From assembly GCA_905250025.1 (NCBI GenBank), contig CAJNOJ010000100.1, positions 1-64,000 on the forward strand: DNA of 64,000 bases. Reading direction: 5' to 3'. This document shows positions 12,301 to 24,475 of the stretch, one piece after another. Below the pieces are notes generated by a model. That model searched no databases. It was not told the DNA's origin and worked only from the letters and a program-made list of their open reading frames with translations. Position numbers and translations under genes: made by a program. The stretch's first letter is position 1; every line of letters starts with the position of its first letter. This stretch comes from Adineta ricciae. Taxonomy: Eukaryota > Rotifera > Eurotatoria > Adinetida > Adinetidae.

Positions 12301-15300
12301 GTGAATATATCGTAGTTATAGGAACCGGATGGCACATGAAGAAATTTTTCTGTTGACATCGACGATCGTTTAAGCATCAATTTCCATAGATAGGATTCAC
12401 GAACAAGACCGGTATGTTCAGCAGGCATGACAATTTCATCCGATTTGATTGCATTATAGATATCGGTTAACATTCGTTCATCGAAATTCTCTTTGTTGTT
12501 CATTTTGGAAAGATTCCGTTTGAAATCCTAATCAAAGAAATATTCATCCAATGAGATTCATCCGTAACAACATACGTCACAGGTCATCGGAGAACTTTGT
12601 CGACGTGCATTGGTGTTATGTTGATCAACCTAATATTGAAATGGTGAGAAATAGAATCGTGATTTTATTTCAAAAAAAAAACTTACATTAAGTATGATAC
12701 AAGCATATGCTAATCCAAATGCCGCATCATTGTTTGCCAGTTGAAAATTATTGCACTCCTGTATGTTTAAACGCATCATGTTTTCTGAAGATATTGATAA
12801 AGAAAACTTACTCTCCAATGAGCAGCGAATTGTTCAAGTAGAGTACTGATTAATGGCGATTCACCAGGTAAACGAAATTCAGATAAGTAAATTCTTAATG
12901 CTTCGTCGACTCGCATATCTTCAAAATTGAATGTTCTACAATACAAAGAATTTTCTTCAAACTATGAAAAGATATTGCTGAATGAAACGTACTTGACGTA
13001 TTGTTCGAGTATATTGGCATTCTTTCTATTCGAGATATATTCTCCAATAACCTTCTTATCTAACATTGGATTCTCTTTTAGAAATTTCACGATTTCATTG
13101 ACTTGTAATGGATTTGTCAAGATTTGATTTTCTTGAAGAAAAGTGATGCCTAATGATGGACTTTGATTGAATAGTTCTGAACCTTGTTTTAAAACCTATT
13201 GAGAAGAAATACATTTCGAATTATATAGATGAGATTTCTCTAAAAGCAAACCTTTTTATCATATTTGATTTTCTTCAAATCGTCTTGTGATGGTAAGTTA
13301 GACGAGATTGTCATTCGATTTTGTCGAATTTTTGGTCCATGTCGAGATTCTCGTGGTGTTGCCGAACGATTCGTATCAATATTCTGTAAGGATTGAGCAA
13401 GAGCATATCCGGAAGGTACAGGTCGTGTCAAAGATTGATTTGTCACTGAAATGGTACGAAGAAATTTACATTGAAAGTAGATTTTATCAATTTGTTCTCA
13501 TACCATCAGATTTTTGTCTTTGAACTTGAAATTGACATTCCAATTCGATATGATCGATAACAGAAAGAAGTGCATCGAGTGACAGAATATGTGTGGATGT
13601 CAAACCAGCTACAGGAAAAGCATTTTTCGACAACATTTTAGTTAATTCCTCGAATAAATTAGGTAGATATGGATCACAATCGTAATTTAAATATAGTTCA
13701 GCTGGTAAACCAGGAATACGAAGTAATTGAACAATAGTTTCCAGCGCAATTTCTTTTTGTTCATATGTTATTTTCGATTGTTCAGATACGATTAATTCCA
13801 TTAAACGAGTTAAGAAGAACTGAAAGAAAAGTTTTGAAATAAGAGAAAAAGAAAATGTTTATTAATTACCTCAAATTGATATTTGAGATGAGTGCGTAGA
13901 CTTTCAAATATCAGAAACGATACCCGGAGTGAAGCGGAAAATAATTGAATACGATTGCAACTTAACATCTGAACAACAACGAAATTTTGTAAGAAAATTC
14001 ATTTCAATAAGTATACGTTTGACTTACACTTAATAAATTTCGACAAAGTGAATCTTTAACAATGGAAAGTAATAGAGGATAATTTGCAATGTGATCTGCG
14101 CCGACTTCCAACGCAACGGTTAGGAGATTAAGACCAACGGTCATCATGTATTCAGTATTATTTCTACGCATTTTAAGATGAAAAAAAAATAAGCATTCGA
14201 GAGAATCTTTAATTTACTTGTCATAATTATTTATCAGAGTAGTTAAGAAACGGAATAAACCACGTACACAAGGCCAACCATAGGGTGTCAATGGTTCTAC
14301 AAGAAATTTGATGCTTTAAAGCGAAAAAAATATTCAAATTCGGCTACCTTTTGCAGGTCCACTGGTAGCGGGCGTTGTTGGTGTTGATGTAAATCGGATG
14401 CCTCGTGGATTTATATATTCATTACTATTTGTCGTTGATGATGATGTTTGAGTTTCGGATTGTGTTGTTGACAATGATTGATCAGTTGTTTTTTGTGATT
14501 GTTGCTGTTGTTCGTCTTCAGCAACTGTTGTTGTTGAAATCGACGGTTCATTTGTCTCGATCACTCTTGACGAGGATTCGTCAAATGAAGGAACAATGAT
14601 GGGTAATATTGTTTCCTGTGTCGAATTTTCACCTATTGATTCCGTATCATTGCTCACTGCTGGCGGATCTATCGGAGCTGATGGTGGAATGGCATGAGTA
14701 GCTGTTTCTATCGCTGTCGGACGTTCATTATCATCAATTTGCGAGGACTAAAAATACGCTCATTTCATTAAATTATTATCTCTTAAAAACATTTGTTTTT
14801 TACATAGGTTGAATTCGTTTCTGATGCCGACGATATTTGCTCTATAAAAGAAAAAAAAAGCATGACATTGGAGGTTAGGGTACCCTCTCAGAGATACTCA
14901 TACCATTTGCTTGAGGTTCATTTATCTGCTGTTTTTTTATTGATGATGATGAATTTATCCGTTGTTGTGTTCGACGACGATTACTTATCATTTCATTTCC
15001 AGTTGTCGTGGTTATTCCTCGTGCGTGCAACTAAATTCACATGATATAAATGCAGAAGATCAAACATCAGTCGGTCTCATACTCGTTTAGTTAGTGTCGA
15101 AGAAGTTCCATCATCTTTGAATTGTGGTAACCGTGCGAATAACAATTGAACCATATCAATTAAAACATGCTCGGAAGTTTTGCGTAGTAATTCTAATGAA
15201 AGAACATAATTTAACTCATTCATTGAAAGATGAAATCGGTTATTCCTACCAGATAATCGTGTTTCAAAGCAAATACGAAAGCACGATTGTAGTATTTCAC

Positions 15301-16016
15301 ATACACTATCATTCGTCATTTTCGAGCCAACGGGACTCAGTAATAACGAGCGAAGAACCTGTAAATGAATGGAATATCTCCGAATTGCTTTCATAGTAAA
15401 ATTAATTGTATAGAATACTTGTAAAATACGCATAAGAACAACTTCATCATCATTCGGATTGGTTCCAACAAATCGTGTATGCGTAACAGCACTGGCAACT
15501 TTATCAATCGCTGACGCTGCTGATTCTCCTTGAGTATCTGCGTAAGAAAATATTGTATTAAATAAACAAAAAGTATTATTCAAGAGATGAACTGTACCTA
15601 TGAGACCATAGGAAAGAAATTTATTAACAGCATTCAATGCTAAGCATGTAATTGGACCAGATGTTTCATCAGAACGAATTATGTCGAGAAATGGTGTCAG
15701 AAATGTATTGGAATCGATATCTTGAAGATCTAAATGAACGTATTTTGTCATGAACAACTGAGATTCCTCTTCAGCCAATTTCTATTACCAGATACGAAAT
15801 TGAGAATTGTTTTTAATTTTTGAAATGAATTCATTTCCGGTGATTCCTATAGAAAATTCAATCTTTGAATTGAACGTAACTATACAAATTAATCTTTACT
15901 TCATATGAATGAGTATTTGACCATCGAGCATTATTTTTTTTCGACGATGTTATTGCTTGTATCTCACCCAGAATGATATAAATAGCATTCTTCGGCGCCT
16001 CAAACGGCGACGACAT
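9366..16016 (-). CDS. GBF1: GBF1: Golgi brefeldin A-resistant Arf guanine nucleotide exchange factor
   Basis: This is a long gene of roughly 20 or more short-intron exons. The first coding exon (16016-15900) reads AIYIILGEI and NNARWSN, the signature start of GBF1. Next come [20 protein letters not shown] and [20 protein letters not shown] of the DCB region. A Ser/Thr/Gln-rich linker exon lies at 14334-14657. The SEC7 domain spans about 13200-12380 and keeps [11 protein letters not shown] with the catalytic glutamate. It is followed by DQHN-type sequence, [19 protein letters not shown], and HDS-like helical regions with [13 protein letters not shown]. The last exon ends at 9366. It activates Arf1 for COPI coat assembly at the cis-Golgi. 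Near 15,785 an exon ([14 protein letters not shown]) does not join in frame with the next one by any normal intron. An upstream start at 16287 is also possible. Confidence 0.92.
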
Positions 16017-16233
16017 TTCCGATTGATGGTAAGACAACCAGATAGAAGAATATTTATGATGATCAAAACGATCGATCTAAGAAAGAAAACTTCATTGAAA
16101 TTGACTGAGTCGTTATTATATTGAAACTGTAAAAGCAGATTGATATACATATTAGTCCACAGTTTACCACTCCAATGTATTCAACAAGAACCAATGAAAT
16201 TATCGAATCCTTCGAGTGTCGCTAGTTACTTAC

Positions 16234-16287
16234 CTCTCTCGGTTTTTCATCATCAGTATCAACGAATTCTCTGAAATAATCGTTCAT
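16234..16287 (-). other. Candidate upstream coding exon for GBF1 or a small overlapping gene
   Basis: An ATG at 16287 opens 18 codons (MNDYFREFVDTDDEKPRE) ending at a strong GTAAGT donor. Two acceptors downstream are in phase. One at 16077/16078 gives an open frame (IDRFDHHKYSSIWLSYHQ) that runs straight into GBF1. One at 16127/16128 gives a different frame with a hydrophobic segment (SIVLIIINILLSG) ending at 15950. Either GBF1 has a 38-residue N-terminal extension, or alternative splicing yields a short membrane peptide, or this is 5' UTR. Confidence 0.4.
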
Positions 16288-17074
16288 CGTGTCTTTGATG
16301 TGGGTTTTCGACCTGCTGGTCTGCTATCGAAAATTTTAAACGAGAGAAGACTCACTTTTTACATTTATATATGTATACCCGATAACATTGTTGGTTGCCA
16401 CGTTGCAACTTTTCTATGAGGAACACGTTGCACATTTGTTCTTCAATGATTTATTATTTATCGAAAAGAGTTATTCATTTTTTCAGAAGCCTTTTTATAT
16501 AAAGTTCAGGATAATTGTTCAAAACGTACGCATTAAGGCAAATCGGAGGGCGTACGCGAAAAAAAGTTGATTGAATGACGAGGGAAAGGAGCGCTGAAGT
16601 AAAATCTGATTACGATTTTGAAGTAAATATGCTTGTGCAGTTACATCGTATTCATGTCCTCACCTTTTCCGTTACCTCTGCAAAGAATCCGACAGTCAGT
16701 GGCCTATAATTTAAAACGATATCTATGCTATGACGTCGTGTTTTTCTAGTCAGTCGTCTTCGTACATGAATCATCGATTGCATCTTCAAACTATGTCATC
16801 CTCGTACCTTTTCGTACGCCAGAACCATTTATTTCATATTGTTTTTCTCGATTAGGAATAAAATCAATGATTGTTTGTCTGTTTTCAGCACTTAAATCCT
16901 CTTCCCTTATCGTCTACTTTTAATTTTCTTTTCAATCGAACGATGGTAAATCAGTAAGATTAGAATGAGAAAAGAAACACAACAGGTGTATAGAATCACA
17001 CAAAAGAAAATGCTTACTAAAAATTTCATCATTATTACTGTACATTCCTCCATGAAAGTAGCACGAGATTACAC
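16288..17074. other. Divergent intergenic region, GBF1 / synaptotagmin-like gene
   Basis: This is probably the shared upstream region of two divergently transcribed genes. A short open frame at 16388-16570 has no support. No repeat or clear promoter motif was recognised. Confidence 0.45.
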
Positions 17075-18639
17075 ATGATTCTTCCTATGTTATTCCATCA
17101 CCCTGATCTAGTTGTTATCACAACTGGGATTATCTTCGCGGTTCTGTTACTTTTAACACCTATATGTATCTACCTATTGCTGCGTCATATACGCTATAAA
17201 AAACAATCAAACGCTGCTATTGCTAAGAAACGATTGCTGTACTCTTCACCGGCATCACTCGAACCGCAAATTTCCATAAATGCCACAAAGCGTTTTGTTT
17301 TCCCATTACAAAAGCTGGAAAGTCCAAACATATCAACCCAAGTTATCAATGAAACAGGTTCACCATTCTCCGAAAGTGCATCGAATACTTACAAAACATT
17401 CGATATGCCCAAACGCTGCCAACGACACTTGTCATCTGATTCATCATATACAAGCTCCAGTCAACGTCGATCTTATCCACTTCCCTCGATTTCATTCGAT
17501 GCGATTAAATCAAAAATTCAACATGTCCATCGTCGTTCATCACCACTATCAACCCGCCGGTTACAACCTATTGATTCTGAATTAACTTCCGTTGTACATT
17601 CGTCCGATTCCGATGATCAAGACAATGAATCAATACCACCGTCTTCATTTGAATATTCTTTAGCTGAGTTATTTCGTATGGAATTGATCTACAAATTGCA
17701 CTACTCGATTGATGATAGTCAATTGTATTTTCAAATTATTCGATTAAATTGTATTCAACCATTGATTGAACGATGTTTTCCATCATTTATTTGTAAAATT
17801 CGTCTATGTGCAAATGACGATAAACGAAAAACGAAAAAGTACTTTTCAAAGAAAGATCCAATCAACGAAATATTCAAATTCGATGTGAATCAATATGCAT
17901 TAGAACAAAGTTATTTGAAGATTCATATACTTGGACATCATAAAAATGATAAACGAGTTGAATTGGGTAATACAATACTTCTTTTAAATCAATATGATAA
18001 TTTAATGATTCGATCGGGACACTATTCGGATGGAGGATTGACAGCAAGCGAGCAACACACGAAATCAATCCAAATATATGAAGAACGAATTGATATGATT
18101 ACACAACAACAAGCTAATTTAACAGAAAATGAGCCTCGTGCATTGATTTGCTTAGTTTATGAAAATGAACGATGTTTACTTCAAGTAGGAGTGATTAAAA
18201 TTCTAGGAATTCAATCGTTACTAAAAGCTCCAGTTGGTCATTCTCATCATCGAGGTAAATGGTTCCAAAGTTTTTCGATTTCATCTTTCTTCACCAGCTA
18301 TTTTGTTTAGACTTGATTCAAATGAAAATATGCACAATTGTCGATGGAAAGGTAACAGCTAAACGTAAATCAAAAGCCATTCCCGTTGATAAAAATGTAT
18401 TTACATATAACTGTTCATTTCATTTGGAATATCTTTTACTTCATAAAACATCCGTTCGTGTAACAATATGTTATCGAAAAACTCTGATGAGTTCGCAAAA
18501 TAAGGTTTTATCAATGGTTGAATTCGGTTCAACACAAGTTAAAAATCAACAAACGTTTCAACATTGGACAGATACATTATCTTCTCCCAACCGTCCACAT
18601 GTTCATTGGCATACTCTTCAAATGATTGAAAGTAAATAG
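17075..18639 (+). CDS. Synaptotagmin-like protein, TM plus two C2 domains
   Basis: Two exons (17075-18254 and 18311-18639; 56-nt intron) encode 502 residues. A single TM helix (about residues 12-36) is followed by a basic, Ser-rich linker to about residue 195. A C2A domain opens with ELIYKLHYSIDDSQLYFQII and a C2B domain lies at about residues 355-500. The end reads HWTDTLSSPNRPHVHWHTL, the WHXL motif typical of the synaptotagmin C2B C-terminus. The Asp residues that bind calcium in loops 1 and 3 of classical C2 domains are largely missing (for example LIERCFPSFICKIRL in loop 1). It therefore probably acts in membrane trafficking without calcium sensing, like Syt14/16-type members. It is related in architecture to the gene at 30.6 kb. 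Confidence 0.82.
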
Positions 18640-19583
18640 ACAAAGACATTGTGACTTTACGTTTGAAATTTTTCAATAAAATCGAGAAGATTCATTATCA
18701 TAATTTGCATTTGTCCGACAAATCAAATTGTTCTTCATATACATAGTCAATTCCTATTCGAACGTACTTCGAAGCCCTTTTTTGTCCGATGACTATTTGC
18801 AATTGAAATCGTACAGTTGCCATTATTTCAACGATTTCGGATGCTCACATACATGTTGATGATTGTAAAGTTATAAATATTCTTCACTTCAACTTATTCT
18901 TGGAGATTATTTCTAATTGTGATGAAAAAGCGTTTAGTTGAATAAAGAAAATTTGTCTACTTATCTTGCCCAGAACTTTTCATTTGTTGAATTCAGATAT
19001 TATACTTGAATTACTGAACAGTTGAATAACTGAATTCAACTTTCGAGTTTGATACTACTGTCTCATCGAAGCTATGAAAGTTGACTATTAGAAAACTTTA
19101 TTTTTGTGATCATATGAAAAATAAAGCAATAAGAATAAAGATATGACATTTAAAGAATACATCTGACATTTCGTGCATATATCTCTTATAAGATTATGCA
19201 ACGGAATAATATGATACGAAAGGAAAGCAGATGATTTTTCCAGATTTGTATTGTATTTTATATTGATTAGCGTACAATTAAGATAAGAATATACGATAGA
19301 ACAATACAAAATGTTATACATATGTAACTTGTGTAGTATAACAAGAGCGTTGAGTTGAAAGGCACTTTCAACATTGATATGATTGTATTATTTATAGGAA
19401 AAAAAATTTGCTTATGTGTTTATTAATGATACAATTTGGCTTAGCACAAATTAAAAGTCAACAAACATTCTGATATCAAGCAGATATATGATTTTTGGCA
19501 TACACATCAGGTGATTTGCTATTTAAAAAAAAGTATAAAATGTTCCATTCTTGATTTTCTGTTAAAGTCGAAAAGTTTGATTA
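18640..19583. other. Intergenic, AT-rich
   Basis: This is about 0.9 kb between convergent genes. It contains poly(A)-like AATAAA near 18677 for the synaptotagmin-like gene and no supported coding frame. Confidence 0.45.
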
Positions 19584-20029
19584 TCACGATTCGAGTTCTG
19601 TCGATGACTTAGATTGTTCTTCGCATGATTCATTAAGACTCTTTGGAGAGTCACTGGATGGTGATGATGTTACCGATTGACTTGACGATATTTGTTCAGG
19701 CATATCATTCTTCGTTTGCTCTTCTCTTATTTCTAAAAAAACAAAGAAGCAGAATTATGAAGAAATTCATATCCACTAGAGATTTAGCTGACTTTTATGC
19801 GTTAGTGGATCCGATCCAAAGCAATAGCAATCAATATTCAATGTTTGAATGATAAGTTCTTTGTAGTTCTATAGAAATAAATGATCGATAGTGAAGTTCG
19901 AATGAATAAAAAATTTACCAGGAAAATATTATCCAGACAAATTGAATTCATATTTAAATTAGTTGAAATCGACGTAGTGTAGAATTGATTTTTATTTTCG
20001 TAATGTTCGTCAAATGCAGATGGGTCCAT
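19584..20029 (-). CDS. Small acidic Ser-rich protein, unrecognised
   Basis: Three exons (20029-19919, 19868-19793, 19732-19584), with introns of 50 and 60 nt, splice in phase to 111 residues. The protein starts MDPSAFDEHYENK and has a middle piece NYKELIIQTLNIDCYCFGSD. It ends in a Ser/Glu-rich tail (SPSSDSPKSLNESCEEQSKS). The three phase-compatible GT-AG introns and a clean stop argue that it is a real gene, although its exons are short. No signal peptide, TM helix or known domain is visible. An in-frame stop just before the ATG supports this start. I do not recognise the family. Confidence 0.5.
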
Positions 20030-20833
20030 TGATCGTCAGTAGACTATTATACCGAATCGCGTTTGCCATTGTCCTTGACGAATGGCATACAGTCACATTC
20101 TGTCTGGTATTTTATCTGGTGGGGAGATCGCCTCATAGAACGACTAAATATAGATTTGTTTTTTGGTATTTTTTTAATTTGATGTCAAACTTGTTTGACA
20201 CATGGAAAATCGTGAATTATAATACTACGGTGATTCACTTCTGAACAAGAGATTCGATTTCATGCAAAAAAAAACAAAAACAATTTTCTCTTTTGTTACT
20301 GGTAAGGAAGTGTGAGATATATTTAGGGTCTTGCCACCTAACATCGGATATTTCTTTCTCGTCTAGTACATCAAAATATTAATATCTGCCGTTTCTTTCA
20401 TTACATATCAACATATGGATGATTTCTTTGATCAAATTACAAAAATAATAATCACTGGTAAGAAAATAAATACACGAAGACGATTTAAAGATTACTAAAA
20501 ACGACGAAAGAATTTGAGTTAATCAATCTTTTGTATTCAAAACATACGTCATCTTAAAATCAACTTACAGATTAAATAATTTATTGACATCTGTTAATCT
20601 TGACACGAAAGATTTTCGTATTCAAAATCAATATTTTGTTTTCATTTGTTGCTATTAAATATCTAATCCAGGTGAGCTTCTTTTTTACTTTCTAACGCCC
20701 TAAGAATAACTCCAAAATCTGAGGATATGCTTTCATAACAAATATACTTTTCCTCTGACGTTTAATAAATATACAAGATATAAAGAACCTATAAAATGAT
20801 CAGTAACCGACTACTTCTCAATAAACATCGGTT
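20030..20833. other. Intergenic
   Basis: This is the upstream region shared by the small minus-strand gene and the plus-strand secreted-protein gene. The open frame at 20014-20244 is not supported by any signature. Confidence 0.4.
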
Positions 20834-21637
20834 ATGTCATTCTGTCGAATTCTTCTTGCTTTTCTTCTCTACATTATCTCAATCACATCTGCACTTCAGT
20901 GTACAGTAGGCTGTTCATTTAAATCCGATCTTGATACTTCTTTCGAAATTCCTACATCATGCAATCAAAGTCAGTCTTCAATACAATGCGCTTTTCGCAT
21001 GTCGTATTGGTATCATCGATATTATTCATATCTTTCATTTGAAATCGGTCAAGCAAATGGATCATCAGGAATGTATCATTCTACTGGAGTTCGATTTTCT
21101 AATGATGGTTCACTTAGCTTTGATTATAGTGTTTCGCATCTATGCGATCACTCCGATGATTGTGCAATTGAATTCGCTACTAAAACTATGTCAGGTTTAC
21201 TTCAACGTTTGAAATTTAACTACACAACACTTGGTGAAGAACTTTGGCCACTTCTTGCATCGTCATCACCGATTGAACATGCTGATCTTTCATGTTTCGA
21301 TTCGGATGAAAATATTCGTCAATGTGGTTTGGTAACACGGCCGGGTATCTGTCAAGGTGCACAGCGATTACGAAGAAATAGTCGAACAAATCGTGGCTGT
21401 AATAATAATCTTTATGGCAATGACAAATCGGTTGCTGCATACGATTTTGGCAATTTTGGAAGCTTTGAAATCAGATGTAATCGATCATTATGTAATGGTC
21501 CATTGACATTTCAAGCTGTTAAAGAGATTATGTTCAAATACAACATCACCAAAACAGTCGATGGACAATTAAGTCAAGGAATACGTCATTCACTCTCGTT
21601 CATATTCGTTATTTTAATTATTATCCATTTGATATAA
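20834..21637 (+). CDS. Secreted cysteine-rich protein with GPI-type C-terminus (intact copy)
   Basis: A single open frame of 267 residues. Residues 1-20 form a signal peptide (CRILLAFLLYIISITSA). The mature part is Cys-rich (CTVGCSFKS, CNQSQSSIQC, CDHSDDC, CGLVTRPGICQG, CNRSLCNG) with several N-glycosylation sequons. The last 18 residues are hydrophobic (SLSFIFVILIIIHLI) with no cytosolic tail, the usual layout of a GPI-attachment signal. The spacing of cysteines does not let me assign a named fold. Ly6-like or a lineage-specific surface protein are options. A broken copy lies at 26.5-27.2 kb on the same strand. Confidence 0.7.
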   Translation: MSFCRILLAFLLYIISITSALQCTVGCSFKSDLDTSFEIPTSCNQSQSSIQCAFRMSYWYHRYYSYLSFEIGQANGSSGMYHSTGVRFSNDGSLSFDYSVSHLCDHSDDCAIEFATKTMSGLLQRLKFNYTTLGEELWPLLASSSPIEHADLSCFDSDENIRQCGLVTRPGICQGAQRLRRNSRTNRGCNNNLYGNDKSVAAYDFGNFGSFEIRCNRSLCNGPLTFQAVKEIMFKYNITKTVDGQLSQGIRHSLSFIFVILIIIHLI

Positions 21638-22205
21638 TTGAAATAGGAAAAAGAAAACAGACACATACACTTTTCATGTTATTTTCTTAGTTTTACAAAG
21701 AAAAAAACAAAAACAACGTTTTTTTTCTTATATTAAAGTTGAAGGATAAATTGTCCATTGGGTTCATGAAATTGTCTTCCAACATATGTCACCCATGCTG
21801 TAACACCGACAACCAACGATAATGCTAATAAACCCAAATTCGCAATTAAAAATCGCGATGAAAGTAAACTTAAGACTTGTAATTGACTAACTTCATAAGC
21901 AACACAGGCAATCAGGAATAGATTAATTAAATTAACGATGAACGTTACGTATGCATGACTTGTTGCATAGATATGATATTGTCGACCGAGAAAGTAGGAA
22001 AATACCAAAGGCAAGAGGACAATTCCTAAGAGAATGATTAGAAAACCAAGTGCAATTAGTGATGCAAAGATGAAGAGATAGTCAGTTGTTAGGAAAGTGA
22101 ATGTTGCATTTGCCACTAATAGTATGAAACCGGTTAAGGAATGATAGAAAGCTAAACAGCCTGCTAAATTTCCCCAACAAACACCGGATTTCCAATGGGA
22201 ATTGT
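20886..22205. repeat. Segmental duplication, copy 1
   Basis: This block matches 26526-27745 in the same orientation and carries the GPI-type gene and the four-TM gene. Similarity is patchy. About 175 bases from 21287 and about 550 bases from 21655 look almost identical, while the parts between and before differ at roughly one base in ten by eye. Confidence 0.85.
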
Positions 22206-22227
22206 TAAAAACAATGTTTTGAATCAA
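21733..22227 (-). pseudogene. Four-TM membrane protein, copy 1, start codon lost
   Basis: The open frame encodes four hydrophobic helices and the C-terminus VTYVGRQFHEPNGQFILQL, nearly identical to the copy at 27276-27773. The intact copy begins MEVDSNVVYNSHWKSG. Here the corresponding 5' end carries about four extra bases between GATTC and AATTCC. The upstream ATG therefore runs into a stop after ten codons and the rest of the frame has no ATG before the first helix. I therefore call it 5'-damaged. A new upstream exon could in principle rescue it. The duplication boundary lies at about 22,215-22,230. Confidence 0.6.
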
Positions 22228-22229
22228 AG

Positions 22230-23450
22230 TTCAACATAAATGTTCTGAAAAGTGTTCAGGAACATTATATCCAACATTATATGTTGCAACGCATGTTGAA
22301 AGCATTCAATGCGAAGCTTTATTTTGTCCACGAACATTTGTTTCACACGGACATAAATTTGTAGAAAATCGAATTTGTCATTGGGGATTTTATTCAGAGA
22401 ATTGGAGTGCTTACTTGAGAATTCGATCCAGCGGAGATCATAAAGTACGTGAAGAATTGAGTTTAGTTAAAGACAAATTTCTTCAGCAAAATTCAATCTT
22501 GAAGAAACGGTCAACACACAAATTCTCGTAAAAAGAATTCTCTTTCAAATGCAAAGGTTTTCATTCTTCTCCAAATGGTATTTCATCAATGCAAATCGAT
22601 CATCGAATTGCAAGAGAAACACCACCGAACAGGTTTGAAAAGAACAATCTTTGTGTCGTCATTTAATTTGATCTTTATTTGAATTAAACCGTTCTCATTT
22701 CTCATCATTGGATCAACCAACAAATCCATCAATCACAAATTTCAATGGGAATTTCTTCAAATATCGATCTGATCAATCGTTTCTATTTTTCATTTGAAAA
22801 AAAAGATTTTTCTTCTGATAGTGTTCGAAATCTGATTGAATCGACAGTTCCATCCATACTCGTCAGCAATTATTCAATTATATTTTTCAATTATAAGTAG
22901 CTGCTTTTGCACATCCGTCGAAAGATCATTCATTAAATCATCAAAATGAAACAAATCTTTTCAGAGACAAATTTCATTACTTTTGTTTTCCTTTTCTGAA
23001 TTTGGTCCATTGAAAAATTGTAGCATGAAAATGAAAGTCTTCGTGAACGTTTATCGAAATATGAAGAAAATGTATATCTTCGAATTCAAGTACAACAAGT
23101 GATATAAGTAAAATCTCATCAAATGATCCAGATGATTTAGAATCGAATCTGTCGTCATCATCAATGACACAAGAAACAATCGATCATGATCAAGGAAAAT
23201 ATTTTCATCGAAAACGTCGTTTATTAGCTGCTGAGCAGATCATCTCATATCTCTTCGACAATGATTATCCATTGATGAAAAAATGTAATTCATCGAAAAA
23301 CCCTGTCTTGATCAAATTGTTGATTTATTAAATGAAAAAGCTCAAGCTGAACAAGATGATGATGGCAAACATCTTCAGTCCAATCCGGACAATTCAACTG
23401 GAGACGACGACGAACACGATCGATATCTCTATATCAAAGATGAAAATTAA
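22230..23450 (+). pseudogene. Decayed coiled-coil gene
   Basis: Directly beside the duplication edge is a Cys/His-containing open stretch (HKCSEKCSGTLYPTLYV ... FVENRICHWGFYSENW) ending in a stop near 22,530. After AT-rich and intron-like sequence, an acceptor near 23,020 leads into HENESLRERLSKYEENVYL, a coiled coil. It is followed, after a one-base shift, by DLESNLSSSSMTQETI and LLAAEQIISYLFDNDYPLM. Another shift then precedes LDQIVDLLNEKAQAEQDDDG and a stop at about 23,450. At least two frameshifts make it a pseudogene or a badly assembled gene. The family is not recognised. Confidence 0.5.
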
Positions 23451-23579
23451 CAAAAAGCACATCTTTTTTTTTCCAAGGAAAAACAAAGAAGATTAGATTT
23501 ACTTCTTTCTTATCAAGTATTGAGATGATCTTTTCCAAAAGAAAAAAGCAAATAATTGACTTTGAGACAATCGTCAAAA

Positions 23580-23888
23580 TTAACCCGAAGACATTCTTTC
23601 TTTCTCCCGTGAACTGACCATATTTGACCCGTTTGTTCGGCGCTGTATACGATCGAAGTCGGTGAAGAACGTGTAGAAAATCCCATAAATAATCATGTAC
23701 GACACAGCGATACACAGTCGTAATAAGGCACATGCCAGACAGGTCAAAGACGATGGTGAACGGGCGTTTATGACTGAGTTTATTTCACCTGGATTGATAA
23801 CCATTGATGAGAGATTGATAAACTGGTCGAAAACATTATGAGAATGTCGGTATAAAATTCTTGAAACAGAATTGCTGAAAGCGTTCAC
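23580..23888 (-). CDS. Possible small membrane protein, start unclear
   Basis: The frame reads SVSRILYRHSHNVFDQF, then a hydrophobic segment (SYMIIYGIFYTFF) and a charged tail (RIQRRTNGSNMVSSREKERM). The open region has no ATG at its 5' end. The first Met begins MVINPGEINS, so either this is a 3' exon or a chance frame. Codon choice looks coding-like, but the evidence is thin and no family is recognised. Confidence 0.25.
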   Translation of the reverse strand: MNAFSNSVSRILYRHSHNVFDQFINLSSMVINPGEINSVINARSPSSLTCLACALLRLCIAVSYMIIYGIFYTFFTDFDRIQRRTNGSNMVSSREKERMSSG

Positions 23889-23919
23889 GTGATAGTTTTT
23901 TGTATCAGAATTGCAAAGA

Positions 23920-24475
23920 CATGCCTACGGCTGCCGGATCAAGATTGCTGAAATCGAAATTTTGTAGTTCAAATGACAACCCTGAATATGTCCGACATCT
24001 CTCGCATTTATTATCGGATTATGTATATGTACAAAGGAAGGAGAAAAAGAAAAAACTACTTCTTCCCTTTTTTGTTTGCTGGGATTGTATTGTATTATCT
24101 ATTCTTCGTGTTCATTTTCAGATTTTTTTATCCACTTGTCTAGTTAATATTGAAGGATTAGCATCATTTGAATCAATGAGTGACAGTAAGTTGTCGGTAT
24201 ACTTTATAATAATTAACATTTCCATTATGTATTTTGCAAGGTGGTAGTAGTCGGGAAGAAGAACAAACATCTTCAACTCCAATAGCCGGAAAAATATATT
24301 TTCTTCGATATAAAGCTGAACAAGCTTTTGGTGTAGAGGAAAACACAGCGTCATCGTCTCTTCCTTCATCGTCATCAAAAAATTCGTCGAACAAATCAGG
24401 AAAGAGAAAGAGAAAACGTAAAAAGAAAAAACATCAGCCAGCATTAGTCTTATACATTGATGGTGATTATGTACA
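23920..24475 (+). pseudogene. 5' part of an unrecognised basic protein gene, interrupted
   Basis: An ATG at 23920 opens MPTAAGSRLLKSKFC and continues through three exons with in-phase GT-AG introns (donors near 24,025 and 24,189; acceptors near 24,120 and 24,240). The third exon is rich in Ser, then strongly basic (SGKRKRKRKKKKHQPA). Coding character is lost just after LYIDGDY at about 24,470. There the sequence becomes pyrimidine-rich and resembles a mobile-element flank. I read it as a gene truncated by an insertion or rearrangement. The family is not recognised and the basic run suggests a nuclear protein. Confidence 0.4.
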
